A DNA stretch of 64,000 nt. It comes from Hymenolepis diminuta. Its lineage: Eukaryota > Platyhelminthes > Cestoda > Cyclophyllidea > Hymenolepididae. Below the pieces are notes generated by a model. It made no database searches. It worked only from the letters and a program-made list of their open reading frames with translations, and was not told where the DNA came from. The DNA lies in the NCBI GenBank assembly GCA_900708905.1, contig CAADRB010000011.1, positions 950,296 through 1,014,295 of the forward strand, read 5' to 3'. The translations under genes and the position numbers were made by a program. Positions 1 through 12,779 of the stretch are shown here, piece by piece (positions within the stretch are counted from its first letter, which is position 1; the number at the start of each line of letters is the position of its first letter).

Positions 1-1500
1 AGTAAATGGATGATATGAAATTCCGTTTAAGTCAATATGTACAGACTGCTTAGTTGTAATCTAAATTCATTTTTACTTCAATCTTCTGCTTGTAGAAACT
101 ATGAACTCAAATATTTCCAGGACATATGTTCCGATATTTAGGTGATGAAAATGGTTGTAGTAGTGTTTGATAAAGCACGAATTCGCACTGATCGGAATTC
201 AAATTTGATGCAAATCGTTTTATTGCTTTTCATGCTTTTCTAGTATCAAGCAGACAGCCATTTTATGTACTTAGCAGTACCAGCCAGCACAGTCGAACAT
301 TCTTTGACTTGTATTTAAAACAGAAGAAATAGGACGAATACACGAACGGATCTGTTTAAATAAAATGAAGTCCTGAAACTGATAGAGTTATATGTGTCAC
401 CTTTGTCCATACCAACTTTCATCAAGTGTCCATGAGACTTTCTGAAACCACCCAATTTATGGCCGTTAGTGATTATTGCAAATGCATCAGGTTTTCTTTC
501 AAAGCATCAGTTGTGTATCTGCGCAAGTTGCTCAACCCTCGCTTACTAAAGTTGGAAAGATTTTACATTCCACATGTCCTCCTATTGTGGAGGATGAAAG
601 TCAAACTCTGTTAAATCATGGTAGGCTGACGTCAATGATTTCATATATATTGATAATATTCATTCACAAAATTGTTGCATGCCATCATTTTCCAATCATA
701 GCTGAAAGAATCCTATATTGGCTAATCCAATATCACATAGATATCAGTTATTTTCTGATACCTTTGGAAATACACAACCAAAAGCATCATAAATACCACT
801 ACATGAGGGTATTTTGTTTGCGGATCTATACGATAGATATCCGATCAATTTACCCTGAGTGAGTTTAGCTATGTTAAGATAATGTGAGTTAGTATTATTC
901 AGTTATATTGGTCATTGAAAGGGAGAGTCTTGCTAGCTGATGTCAAATAACGTCTCCATTACTCTCATGATGGGAGTATAGGCACCACCCAACCCCTTGA
1001 ATTTGGTTCGTTCAAGTGCACGCTGTCTTCGGCAACGAGAAGCATTTTAGCTGAATGAATATGAATCCTTGCTTATGAGTACCAACGGTCACTTTAATAT
1101 TCTCCATATGTCTCAGAAGACAATTCCAAACCAAACGCTCTGAAAAGTCGGGGAATTATGTACTTGTTAGCACAGAAACCGGCTATTAAAGAAACTGGAT
1201 GTGTGTATGAATCTTGGTTTCGAGATTGAACTCCTATTATCCACTCCTCAGTAAACATTATGATAAACGATATTATTTTTGTACCAAACGTGTAATACAT
1301 AACAATAATATTAGATTGGTCAAGTGGGGAGTATTGGTAAGCGAACTTAACATTCGAAGCAGTTGTATAATATTCTTCTAATCAGAGAAGAATAAGTTAA
1401 CACTACGAGGAGAGTATGAAAATTTTTAGTAGATCTAAATTTTAGTTGAGAAGCTGATTCGATTATGACTCTCATCAACTGCGATGCTTTGGTTATCGAT
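1..1500. other. 5' flank without recognisable gene
   Basis: I see no supported gene here. Short open frames at 426-614, 476-862 and 1094-1300 (reverse) lack splice signals, codon bias or a recognisable motif, and fit chance in AT-rich DNA. Confidence 0.5.
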
Positions 1501-1526
1501 CATCGCACCGTGATACAAATTTAGCA

Positions 1527-1680
1527 CGCGGAAATTGGCGCGCTAAATCGGGGTGCATTGATTGGCGGATTCGAGTAAATGGAATCAATTGTCTCTGTTG
1601 ATTGGTTACAAAATTATCGCAAAACATATAAAGTATTGAGAAGGTTATAAATTTTCACAGATTGCTCATTGTAATTGGTA
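1527..1680 (+). promoter_or_regulatory. Putative promoter of the LARP gene: four inverted CCAAT boxes, E2F-like site, TATA-like element
   Basis: Four ATTGG pentamers (inverted CCAAT, the NF-Y core) occur at 1534-1538, 1561-1565, 1601-1605 and 1674-1678. The first overlaps TTGGCGCGC at 1535-1543, which resembles an E2F/DP site. A TATAAAG lies at 1627-1633, about 140 bp before the start codon. This is the least AT-rich stretch in the neighbourhood and sits just upstream of the only + strand gene. The motifs are visible in the sequence; their use as a promoter is inference. Confidence 0.5.
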
Positions 1681-1772
1681 AGGCTGCTTTCTAATTATTT
1701 GATATGGCCTTCCATCCGCCTCGGTTGCATTCTATGCCAATTTTCTTTACTAGGTTTTAGGCGTTTCTTAGC

Positions 1773-3945
1773 ATGGGTCGTGATAATTCAACTGGTAAAA
1801 AAACGATGAGGAAGGATGAGAAGCGGTCAGAAAGCACTGGAGAACATAATCGCACTAGAGTCGAGTCAGCTACTTGTAGTGCACCTGTTCCGGAATTGTC
1901 AAAAGTGGAACAAAGCTCTCATTTAGTGACGAACGCAAAGGCGACCTCTTCTAAGCAGCAGGCCGATTTGTCAGTTGGTTCTAAGGACCAGAAACAGAAA
2001 TCAGGAAGTGAGCATATTATTACAGGCATATCATTATGCGAGAGTTTTGATGGGTTAAACAAGGTCTTTTCCCCTTTTACCGACAGAAAAACAAAAACGA
2101 AATTGGACGGAAATTAGTTTTTCAAGGCAAAGACACCTCGACCCAAATTATGTTGCATCCTGCTCAGCTGACGGGACTAGCTTAAGGCATTTTGAATACT
2201 CGAGAACTCAATGGGGTTCAAGGAGTTTTTCTCAAAATCCTCACCATCGTGGGTGGAATAGAAGGGGGCCATGGAATAAGGGCCCTACAGGGTTTGCAAA
2301 GCAGAGTACTGAAACGAACGAGGAGAAGAAGCAAATTGGAGAGAACTCGGTGTGGGTTGATCAAAGGAGTCATTTTCCTGCCTCTCGTGGATGGAACAAC
2401 TTCCTAAGACATTCCAATTCTCGTCAAAATCATCAGTCTGCATGTCCGTCAACGTCACGGAGTGATATTCAGGGGTCTTATGTTCGTGGTCAGAAGGTGT
2501 TACCACAATTGTCCAAGTCTTCAAAAGAGAAGGAGGTCAAGGCTGACATAAGTGAAGTGGAGAAACAAATTAGAGAGGACTCGTTAAAAATCAATCAATT
2601 GACTCGTTTCAGGGGAATGGCTGTCATTCAAAACCTCAAATATTTGTTTCAGCTTCCTAATTCGGATAAAATACCTCAATCCGAAGCAGAACAGAAAGGT
2701 GGAGCGCAGGCGTCTTGCGCACCTGATCAGATGGTGACAGACAAATTACCTAATACTTCTCGAAGAATGTTATTTAGCAAAGATTATACTGCTGTGAGCG
2801 GGAACAATCCTAATTGGGCATCATCTGCAGAATTGCAGTGCTATAATCCATCTGCTGAGCGTCCACCAGTGACGACATATCGGCAGAAGGAACATCAAAC
2901 GCAAAAGTTTATTGCTCATGACGGTACCTACGCAGGGGCTAAATCAGCAACACAAGCTCGAAGGCATGGTCCTGATTTAGTGAAATTGGATGAACTAGCG
3001 AAGAGAATTAAGAAAAATCCGGACAAAGTGCGGGCGCCGAAAGCGTTTAGAGCAAACGAGAAAGTGATGAAGGCGATAGCTCCTCACGTTTTTCCAATTG
3101 ACGTTGATGATGAAGACAACACACAGTGTGATAGAATCGTCTATGTCGGTGACGAGCTCTATTATCGTGTTGTGAATGGAGATTATGACAGATTTTTGAG
3201 GTTCCCTAACCGTGCAGCATATATTAGTCATCACGTGTGAGTTCAGATATTTTTATATTATTAGAATTCCTTGTTGAACAATATTTGAATGTATTATCAC
3301 ACACTCACACTCACACACTCTCTCCCTCTCTTTGGTTTTAGAAGGTATTATTTCTCAAGCGCTAACTTATTAACGGATAAACACCTCAGAAATCTGTTGA
3401 CCGAAAATGAGGGTGTGTGCCCATTCAAGGATTTGCTTAATTTCCAACGACTGAAAATGGTCAACACTGAAGCTACTGATCTGGTGGACTGTGTTAAGTC
3501 AATCGAGAACGTTGAATTGGTGTGCAACAATTCATCTACTCCAACGGGATATAGATTATCTATTCCGTTGCCCGAACAACATAAGTTTGTCTCTATTGCA
3601 AAAGGTGATATTAAAAGGTCTTGTCTTTCTAATTCCTCAAATTCTGATAGTACGAAGACATCGAAAGTTCCGGTAGAAACTAATTTTCATTATGACTTTC
3701 CTGGAGTTCATAATTTCTTCTCCATTTATGCTTTCTGTTCTCTCTCTATGCCACAAATTTCCTCTCTGACAATACCAATTGAAACTCATTTCCAGCCTGC
3801 AGTTTTTGCACCTATGCCACAACCGCTCTCTTTTGACATTTTGGATTTTATGCCAAATCAGTTTCCATTTTCTTATTCAAATGCTGCTGCCGGAGCCCAG
3901 ATTAGCCAAAACATATATCCTGTACAGCAGAATGTAAAACCTTAA
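1773..3945 (+). CDS. La-related RNA-binding protein (LARP family), three exons, 662 aa
   Basis: Exons are 1773-2007, 2087-3236 and 3342-3945. Introns are 2008-2086 (GTGAGC donor; pyrimidine-rich CCGACAG acceptor) and 3237-3341 (GTGAGT; TGGTTTTAG). The sum is 1989 nt, exactly 663 codons with the stop, and the frames join without error. Residues 1-160 are polar and low in complexity, then an RG/W-rich patch (HHRGWNRRGPWNKGPTG). A La motif spans about 457-530, opening with VRYYFSSANLLTDKHL and continuing GVCPFKDLLNF; it is a winged-helix RNA-binding fold. The remaining ~130 residues carry neither an RRM nor DM15 repeats that I can see, so the protein is La-motif-only. Against human La, Tyr23, Tyr24, Asp33 and Phe55 are kept (Y464, Y465, D474, F496), but Gln20 is His461 and Phe35 is His476, so RNA preference may differ. 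LARPs act on mRNA stability or translation in the cytoplasm; which subfamily this is remains open. AG dinucleotides at 1753, 1760 and 1771, the last one base before the ATG, could be a trans-splice site or the end of a further intron, so an upstream exon is not excluded. Confidence 0.8.
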
Positions 3946-5490
3946 CAATTTCTTCCGTAAATTAATAGCCCATATTTTTAGCATTTTAACGCTCTTGTAA
4001 AGTTTGTGAAACATTCTTTAATAATATCTCATTTTTAGTGATTATAGACAAAAACATACTCCATGTATATGCCATCTACCCCATATTTCCATAACTTGTA
4101 AATTTTCAATGATCCCGATTCCATTTGTTATTAATTATAAAACAAAATTTATAAAGCCTTCGTGTGGTCTCTCCCTCGTTTTTTGCAGTAGTGCTGTATT
4201 TGTATTTACGTAAATATCAGTTGTTTATCATAAATCTCTTAATTCAAAGAAAATTTTAATTTCAAGGTCAACGAAGATCAATAATTTTAAATGCGTTTTC
4301 AATAAGTTGGTTTACAATTTTTTGGCTTGTTAACTTAATTAAAGGCAAGCATGATTTTTAGATTGTTATTATTCTCCTATAACATTTAGTTTAATATATT
4401 TTTAGTCTCTAAGGTTGGTGCAAGTGTCATTATTATTAGATTTTTTGAAAAATCCTTTTACTTTAGTGGCGTTCTCTGGTCAAGTAATTCAGATAGTCTT
4501 TTTTGCAAATGGTACTCATTTTAAGGCATCATGCTTAGAGCAGGTTATAAACACCACTTTTGAAAGGATTTGCTTTCCTATTTTTCACCAATTCTGCTGA
4601 TTCAGGAAATCGTTTTTTCTAATACAATTCCTTCATATAAATCGGGGTACTCTTTAGATTTAATTCAAAAACTTGTTCCTTGAACACAACATTCTTTTTA
4701 AATACCGAAATAGTTTGGTTAAACTGATCAAGTAATGGTAATATTCCAGGAAGTATTCTAGGCAATTATTTAAAAGGTCATTCAGCAGTAAAATAACTTA
4801 GCAAGCACGATTAGAATGAACCCGAATTACAGTAAAATGTATGATACGATTCAGGGCATGACCAATGTACTCAATAATTTTTGAGAAGGAACTATACATT
4901 CATTAAGTTTTAATAGTTCAATTTTACTATTTGAGTGATAATATAAAATACCAAGAACACATATAGCATCGTTTATCAAATTAATTGTTGAAATTTAGTC
5001 CTTTAGTAAGAAGTAGTATATTCTTTACTTTACCTCTGACTACCAAATCAGTAACCATTATGATCTAGACGACCAGTTTATCCACAAAATTAAACACTGA
5101 TTATGGAGATGATGGCTACTGAGGCATTAGACCACCTCGTCCTTCATATACAAAAAGCAGACTGCCATTGAGTTGTTTGTAACGCACAGAGCTCTAGTCT
5201 TAATTAATATCTTCACTCTTGCTCTCATCAACGTCATATGGCTGCAGATTGTGAGAACTAAAACTCACAAAATTGTCAAACAATGCTTTATTGTGTCTAA
5301 TTAACGTATTAAAGGCAAAGGTCGTATTATAAGCAAAGGGCATCATCAGTTCAGTATAAAATAACCTCATATTCATGCTTAAGATTCATTTCCCATTGAT
5401 CGTTTGACAGAAGAGTAGCATTTCCGAGACATCCGGATAAAAAACCCGAATTCAGCCACTCCCTTCATTAGCTAGACTAAATCGATGCGG
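3946..5490. other. Intergenic AT-rich DNA downstream of the LARP gene
   Basis: This holds the presumed 3' UTR and terminator region of the LARP gene; I see no unambiguous AATAAA near its stop. A 61-codon open frame at 4415-4600 has no supporting signals. Nothing else is recognised. Confidence 0.4.
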
Positions 5491-5496
5491 TAATTT

Positions 5497-5545
5497 GGCT
5501 CGTTGAGTATGAACCAGAAGGCCGAATTCATGACCTCTGACCTTG
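5497..5545 (-). repeat. Fragment of tRNA-derived SINE head
   Basis: Read on the minus strand, GGTCAGAGGTCATGAATTCG matches the B-box side of the SINE copy at 23.35-23.49 kb (GTCAGAAGTCATGAGTTCGG). Only the head is recognisable. Confidence 0.45.
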
Positions 5546-8210
5546 AGAACGAACATATTAATTGATGTGCTACTGACGGCGCCACAATATCGCCTTACAA
5601 AATTGAACACCCGTAATGAATGTATTAAGTGTATCTGGAATCTAATTTTTGAGTGCGTTCAGAATCATCTATTGACGCGTATTATTCTCGGTTATGAATT
5701 ACTAGCTATGCACAAAGATATTACCCATCTACAAAGCTTATAAACAAAATACTATTCGGTCAGGCAAATACATCGTTAAAAGATCTTGATTTATTAAATG
5801 GGAGAATGAGGGCGTTGGGAAGAATTTTTAAATGTCGTTCAGAGTATTACGCAACTAAGACAAGAGAATATATCTTGAACTTCTATGTCATTCTCTATAA
5901 TTGGTTTGTGTTATTAATTTCTTCCAAGGATGCTTGATATCAATAGACATAAAGTCCCTCTTAGCTAAAAAGGGGAATAGTGTTAGAACTACATTTTTGC
6001 ATAACGATGACATGTGAAGAGCTAGCTAGGCGGATTCCTCTGAAGAATCCAGCAGTCAGGCTTCAGCGAAAAAGACTCTGAGTTCACTAATTTTGAAATG
6101 TAGTATGAGAGAACTTACTAAACGTTATTCCTAAGGCAGGTCAATCAAAACTTCAAGGTTATTTTGTTTTGTTCGATCTGCCATGGCTAAAACAGCCAAT
6201 AAGGTCGCTTCTTGTCTCTTAAAGCATCACTTTTCAAGAAAATTCAGATTAAATAACAAAGCGCGAGGGTGCCAATTTTACAGGAGTGTGAGCTGAATAT
6301 GATGCAGTGCGTTGCGCTGTAAACGGAATCATTATTACACAGATATAACAATCACAAAGAATTTCAAATACTCAATTTTTCACTGCTTTATGTCTTATTA
6401 AAGACTGAAATTATTAAAACATCATATTTTTGAATGTTATCCTCAATATTAATATTTAAATCACTGCGGTCCTATTTAAAAAATAGAGAAGGCCGCAATT
6501 AAGTAGAGTACACGTTCTTCAGAGGCAAGGAATCTACCTCAATTTTCCCAAAAATTGTGTAATAATGCAGCCTCTTATTGGAATGTAATAACATACATTA
6601 GGTTTACAAATAAGCAGATGACTATTGCCGAAGTTTATTTTTTAGCGACTTTTAATTTTCTAGAATGATCATAATTGATGTGTGACCTTAGTTGCCATGT
6701 ACGATACTAGCTGGATTAGAGATATTATACCTACTGTGTTACTGCAATGCTAGGAGATACAGTTTTGGTGCTGCGCTATATCTACCCGATAGATATCGCT
6801 GAGCTACAGTTGACTCAGACTTAAAGGAAGAAGGCTATGACACAACACGGTTAACCCAAGATATTTCATTAATCCAACAAAGACATTATATATTGATGTC
6901 GGAAACTAATATTCACCCCTAAATGTGTATTAAAGATTATTTGCAATAAAAGTCTACCTTTTCGCTGATAAAACAGAGGTTCTCATTAATATACTCTAGG
7001 CTAACAAGTAAACTATATTATGTTTGACTCAGAAAAAAGAATAACAAAGAATTGTACCTTGATGAAGATACCTCTTAGGTACTTTGCCTAGAAATTACGG
7101 TTGTTTATATATTACTGGGGAAAAATTGCTTGGCTTTCTGATAAGTTCATAAGTCAGTAATGAAAGAGTTTCATTTTTATGCGAAAACACATACGGAAAA
7201 TGAGCAAAATTTTTTTGGCGCGTATTTAGAAAACGAAGTGAAACTTAACAAATTTTACCAACAAATCACTAACTTTAATATAAGAACCATTACAGGACCC
7301 AAAGAGTAGAATTCTGTAACCGAATTATTTCAAAAATATATTGAACTAAGAAAAACGCTCGAGGAAGTATAAATACTCCTGTCCCAATACCACATACTAA
7401 TTCACAAGCATTTCGATCGTCAAGGGATGATAAGCTTCCATATATGGGAAATCGAATGTATTCATTGAGCACCAATAAGAATGCGAACAAATCACCACCT
7501 CACTTAATAAAGAACGGAGAGAATGTACGTGAATGACGCGCGTAAAACAAAAGCGCCCACATTATGAATAAGGGTGTTTACTTAAAGGATCAAATTACAT
7601 TAATGTGATGCGAAGAAACTGTTTATATCATATATAAGACCAAACTTCGTTTACAGAAAATTTATAAATTCCAATTGAGCATGAAAAAATATTTACCTTT
7701 ATATCGAATTTTGATAAGGATTGCCTAGGAAATAAGCATTAAGCATCAAAAACTATGATAGACAAACGTTCTGTCGAATGTCACCGTTTTCTTTAATGAG
7801 TAATGAAAATCATTTACAAATATCAATCAAAACCTGTATTGAGATACATGTCCTGCAATTTTGAGGACGATTTTCCTTTCAGTTTCGGTCATTCAATCAT
7901 TTGTCTATGCTTTTACTAAGTAAAATGACAATACAATGACAATGTCTGATGATGTGCCCTGATAAACCTATTTGCTAATGGTGGAAAAGCTCTGTCTCAG
8001 CGATGCAGATGTAGATGTTGTCATTAAATTCTACTCACAATTTAACGAACAATACACAAAACTGAAATAATCGAAAGCAAAACTACATATTTAGCTGGTA
8101 AAATTTATATTTTTATTATTTGTCCTCCAGTTAAGGCAGAACTTTGTAAATTAACTTTACTAATGATTTTCAGCTTGGAAAACTGTATAAATTAAGTTAA
8201 TATGATTAGA
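5546..8210. other. Intergenic AT-rich DNA, nothing recognised
   Basis: I find no coding or repeat signal beyond a small perfect stem at about 6031-6049 (GGATTC...GAATCC). Short open frames at 5543 and 7290 have no supporting splice sites or motifs. Confidence 0.35.
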
Positions 8211-8221
8211 TAAAGTTTTAC

Positions 8222-8402
8222 AAGAGTGTGAAAGATAAGAAGATGGACCAAGTAACATAATGAGCACAAATATGAGATGAAGCTACTATCTTTCCGGATT
8301 GTCCATTAAACTTCGACTCAGTAGGGGACATGAGGATTAGTATATCTCGGTATGCTAGTTTCTCCACTGGTGCACGCTTTGAGTCCGTATTAATCAGTCT
8401 AG
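8222..8402 (+). repeat. Dispersed repeat, copy 1 of pair with 34.48-34.63 kb
   Basis: Blocks GTGTGAAAGATAAGAAGATGG, AGTATATCTCGGTATGCT and CCGTATTAATC recur in the same order and direction near 34,478-34,632 as GTATGAAAGATAGAAAGATGG, AGTATATCTCGGAGTGCT and CTGCATTAATG. The pair is diverged with small indels. There are no terminal repeats or coding capacity; the element class is unknown. Confidence 0.6.
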
Positions 8403-10429
8403 GGGAAAGAGTATTTCTATATTGGAGCAAGATTGCTTGTAAGGCTACTTATAATTTCTGAGTAGAAAAGCGTTTGGTGGCTTACAATCTTAAGCGTTCC
8501 CGAGGTAAAAATGTGTCTTCGGTAATTGGAACACCAGTTTTCTAGACTTATGGAAAATCACGTTTGTTCAATGTCAGTTTGGTCAACTTTATGAAAAATG
8601 AACCCTAGTAGGTTAGAATTAGCAGTCTCTAACCTTAACAGCTTAGAAAATGAGTCGAAACATCAAAACCACCAACTAGTAAAAAATTGTATCTTTATTA
8701 AAATTCACCAAATATGAACGCTTTTGAGACATAATATGTTAAAACATTTCTTTGATGCTCTAGTCAATTTGTTCTTGATTGTCATGCACATAAATGAATC
8801 GAGGTAGCATTGCCAACCAAAGAGTTAAATTAACCGGTCAACAAGCTCCGAAAATCGTGATATGATTTAATTTTAACCAGTGAGTCATATACTGAAGTTT
8901 GAAAATGAGTGCATCACTAAGTGAACTCTTCCGTAAATTATGAGGCAAACAGCTCAGTAACTCAGAATCAAAATGAAGCGGGATACTTAATGCCTCGACG
9001 TCATTGCCCCGTTTCCCGTTCCAAACTTTATTGGACTCACGTGTTAATTTCCTCATTCAGTTTCCCCATCATGATTAGAAATTGTAAAATTATATTTGCC
9101 AGGAAATTTACAATAAAAATATTGGCTTTTTTCCTTTATGAATACAAATTTGCTTATATGGAGGAGGATTTGCAGTAAATGACTGACTATCTCGTTGGCC
9201 ATGAATCACAGCAATTATTGTTTTAGTGGCGATCCTGAATATCCAGGTGTGAGTATAGAATTCAGTTATAGAGGACTAAGGACAATGAATTCCTCTTGGA
9301 TGCTTCAAAAAATTCCATTTGGTTTCCTAACAACAAGCAACTTTATTCATCTCTTATACTCAAATTTAAGTGCTGTGGACTACTTAGCTCATACAGTCAT
9401 CAGAAATAAGAGGTAGGTATCAAGAAACGGTTTTCATCCCCGGTGATTTACGGATATTGTGCCCAATATTTCCTGCTTTTATCCAAATGTTGTTTATAGG
9501 CAACCGTAAAGTATGAAAGCTGCGTCATTGTTCAATGAATTTTCCCTTGGCATTGAATAAGTATGAATCAGGATGGATTCCTAACCAATTACATGATGTT
9601 TTATCAATACGATTGACATGCTCAATAAGGCGTATTGATTTTATTCCTCACCTACGCCACCTGTTATCATAATTTAATCATCAATTTTATTTTACTTTTT
9701 CTTGGACATGACATACATTCCTTGGTCTTTATGCCGTTATTCGGCCTTCCAGTACTTGCTAATGTTACCTTCTCTCCCGCTTAATCAATCGTTATTATAT
9801 CTCTCCTAATAAACTATTCTGTTTCTGATTCCAATCTTGTGACTATGCTCTAGTTGATTTTCTCCTTCATTCTTTCCTCAAGCAGAAGCCTCTTTTCAAT
9901 GTCATCATTTTGCGTCACAAAAAATCTAGGGTTGACGATGATTTTCAATAAGTGGCATTGGATTGAGAAGGGACACCCACAAATGAAGGCACATTGAGTA
10001 TCAACACAGAGGATTTCGAATAGGTAGCTCCAACATATCAAGAAACGGCACACGAGCCGGAAATGAAAACTGGCATATTCAGTTAATCCAAATCCGCCCT
10101 ATTAATATATATGCCTGTTTATTGATAAATACAGGGTTGGATAAAATGGAATATTTTTAACCAAAAAGAGAAATTTAAGCAATTATTTTACATGTTTACT
10201 AATTTAATTATTAATTAGTTGCAATTTTACATGATTGTTAAAATTCACTAACATTGTGGGTCATTGCCGGGACAATTTTAAAAAAAGATGAGTAAGTTTG
10301 ATCTTATGTTAACATTCGATTCGGCGGCCATAGCAAATGGCGAGTAGCAAAAATTAAATTCTCTGACATTTTCTACAATGATGAAACCAAAATTCGCACA
10401 CGTTTCTCGACAATCAGTGGATATTTTGC
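8403..10429. other. Intergenic DNA, nothing recognised
   Basis: Open frames at 8838-9178 overlap on both strands and the one at 9195 has no ATG at its stated 5' end (TTG). No motif or homology is visible. I see no LTR for the retrotransposon remnant that follows. Confidence 0.35.
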
Positions 10430-12770
10430 AGTCTATCCACAGAACTGAAAGTTTCTTCGGCTAAATTTAATGGCTCTAAACATGTAGATTCTTCTATTAC
10501 ATCTGTGTCTTCTGCTCCTTCATCATATTCTATTAAACCTTCTGCATCTGTTTAAATTTTTGATCCTGCAGCTGCTGAAGATATCACTAAAAGTATTTCT
10601 GAGTTCATTCATGATAATAATCAGGCAAATTCTTTGATTCGTAATACAATGGACATAAACATTTGTTAACGGTAAACTTTGCCAAATAGGGTGAGTCCGT
10701 TGTCTAGCCAGGTAGCTGGGTTCTGTTGAATATGGCCTTAACTCAAAATTCGTCCTACCCAAGGAATTTGATGACCTCGGTTACTCTGAAACTGTGCAGA
10801 TCATAGAAGAAGATTTTTTCCAGAACATCTACCTCCCCAAAACTTGCTTAAATTGCCTAAAACTTGTGACTGAGCATAATGAGGACTTCTATGACTTTAG
10901 TGCGATAAAGTTGGTTTCGGTACCTTAACAGAAGAACAAATCAGATGTCTGAATTTCATCTCTGTACTTCAAGTGAAGCCTTGGTTACCATTAGGGGTTT
11001 GTCTGTTAAAACAAATGGAGAAAAACCCCAACGTGAAGCTGCAGGAAGTGGTCAAAGTAGGGATTAAGATGGCCATTCTCACACATGACTCAGCTCTTAT
11101 TGATTCTGATACCATGCCCACACGTCCGATGCTCAAAATGTCTTCATCGATGGCCCAATCTGCACTATTTGTGGCCCAGCCGAACTCTTCTGACGAAGGG
11201 AAACTGTCTTCCCCTTGCTTATGCTACTGATGTCGGCATTTCCTTCAACAGTGGTTTTTCAAATGGTATTGGTGTAAACAGTGCCGAAAGGATGGACACG
11301 GAGAAAGCTATTGTCTACAGACTTCCCTCAGTACTCTCAAATTATCCACCAACAGCATGACCAAGACTAGTCAAGGACGAAATCAGTAAGCTTTCCAATA
11401 AAAAAATCACCGCCATAAACGTAAAACAAACTATCTCAGGTCGAACGGTCTCCTGGCTACCTTCCGTATCGGCACCAAATATGTGAATCTATGGATTAAC
11501 AGAATTATATTCGCTTACAACCAGATTCCACTACAGATATGACCACACTCTCAAGAAAGCTGAGAAATCATTGCGTCGTCCAAAGCTAGAATCACTGTCC
11601 CTTTTTGCAATCTGTGCCTTTGGCGGATCTGTTAAACTGACGTGGATACAAATCGTGACCTACCTGGTCCTTGGTATCTCAACCTAATCTGCTAGTTTTT
11701 GGCTGTATCGGTCAATTTGGTTTTTTTGGATCTGCCCATAAATGTCAACTGTGATTGTGTGCATTCTTCTACATCCACTATTTCATTTACAGCAGAAATA
11801 ATGCTCCACCTCCCTGTGATGTTTCGGGAAGGTCTAGGTTTATGTAACCACCCTGTGACATTAAAACTGCAGCTGAATGATTAACCGCTGATTCCTAAGC
11901 AGTCAGTTCCAGTAGGAGCCTTGTCTTTTGAGAAAGAACCGATTTCTCAATTAAAGTGGACTGCACTTATTGTTGTTGTTCGGAAAGTAAATGAAACTAT
12001 CCAGTTGTGCGCTGACCATTCTAGATGTCTAAATGTCGCATTGGAGCCCGGTTGTTATCCACTACCAGTTCTTAATGACATCTTCTTGGTTCTGAACGAC
12101 AGTAAATACAGAGACTTATTTGCAAATCGAATCTGCATCGAAGTCGCGAAAACTACTATCAATACATATCGTGGTTTATAGCGATATACCAGACTCCATC
12201 CGGTGTCGAGATAGCACCTACTATTTCCCAAAAAATAATGGATACCATGGTATCTGATCTCTCCAGTATTGCTATATACCTGGACGACATAATTGTTGCA
12301 GGTCGCCCCCAACAGAAACCTCAAGAACGTATCATCACATTTCTCCAGTGTATTCAGGAGTACGGCTTCCGCATTTGAGCTGAACAGTATACATTCTTTG
12401 TGCCCTCCATCATGTACCTCGGATGAGTCTTTGATGAAAATAGTCATTGTCCAGATTTAGAAAGCTTTGGACAGTTACGGAAATGTCTTGGCCTACAGAC
12501 ATTACCATATTACGCTCAATACCGGGTCTCATTAGTTGCTACAGTACACTTCTGCCAACACTGCATAATATTCGGGCTCCTCCAAATGATTTGCTGAGAA
12601 AAAGTACTAAATTTCGTAGAGCTAAAGGACATGGTCACTTCTGTTATGCTGCTTTCTCTTTAAAACCCGAATCTACCAATTATTGTGGTTGCAAATGCTT
12701 CGAACTATGGTGCTGGTACGGTTATGTTTCATATCTTCCGTATCCAACTCTTTGTGCTCCAATGTTCTAA
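10430..12770 (+). mobile_element. Ty3/gypsy LTR retrotransposon remnant (gag, protease region, RT, RNase H)
   Basis: A heavily mutated internal region reads in order across several frames. Gag-like peptides come first: SETVQIIEEDFFQNI near 10.78 kb, then GTLTEEQIRCLNFISVLQ near 10.92-10.97 kb and ENPNVKLQEVV near 11.02 kb. A CxxC relic of a zinc knuckle lies near 11.16 kb. The protease-RT linker contains MFREGLGLC at about 11.82 kb. RT follows with VVVRKVNETIQLCADHS and LEPGCYPLPVLNDIF at 11.95-12.09 kb, TTINTYRGL at 12.15 kb and the catalytic YLDD at 12,277-12,288. An RNase H relic, VVANASNYGAGTV, is at about 12.68-12.72 kb. At least one frameshift near 12.18 kb and several in-frame stops break it. 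No integrase or LTRs are recognised on either side, so this is an old truncated copy. Confidence 0.85.
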
Positions 12771-12779
12771 GTCGGAGTA

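Noticed and set aside
426..862. Two overlapping forward open frames near the window start
   Set aside because: They overlap in different frames, show no domain, splice sites or nearby promoter, and fit chance.
2064..2086. 23-bp GT-AG stretch as an alternative first LARP intron
   Set aside because: Too short for a spliceosomal intron; the 79-bp intron from the GTGAGC at 2008 shares the acceptor and keeps frame.
2285..3234. Reverse-strand open frames opposite the LARP exons
   Set aside because: Shadows of the forward gene, which is supported by exact exon joining and the La motif.
9195..9416. Open frame ending in AAGAG|GTAGGT, a donor-like site
   Set aside because: It begins at TTG, not ATG, has no acceptor upstream and no recognisable protein; the donor alone is weak evidence.
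12055..12447. Reverse 130-codon open frame, the longest on that strand locally
   Set aside because: It is antisense to the Ty3/gypsy RT with YLDD and has no identity of its own.
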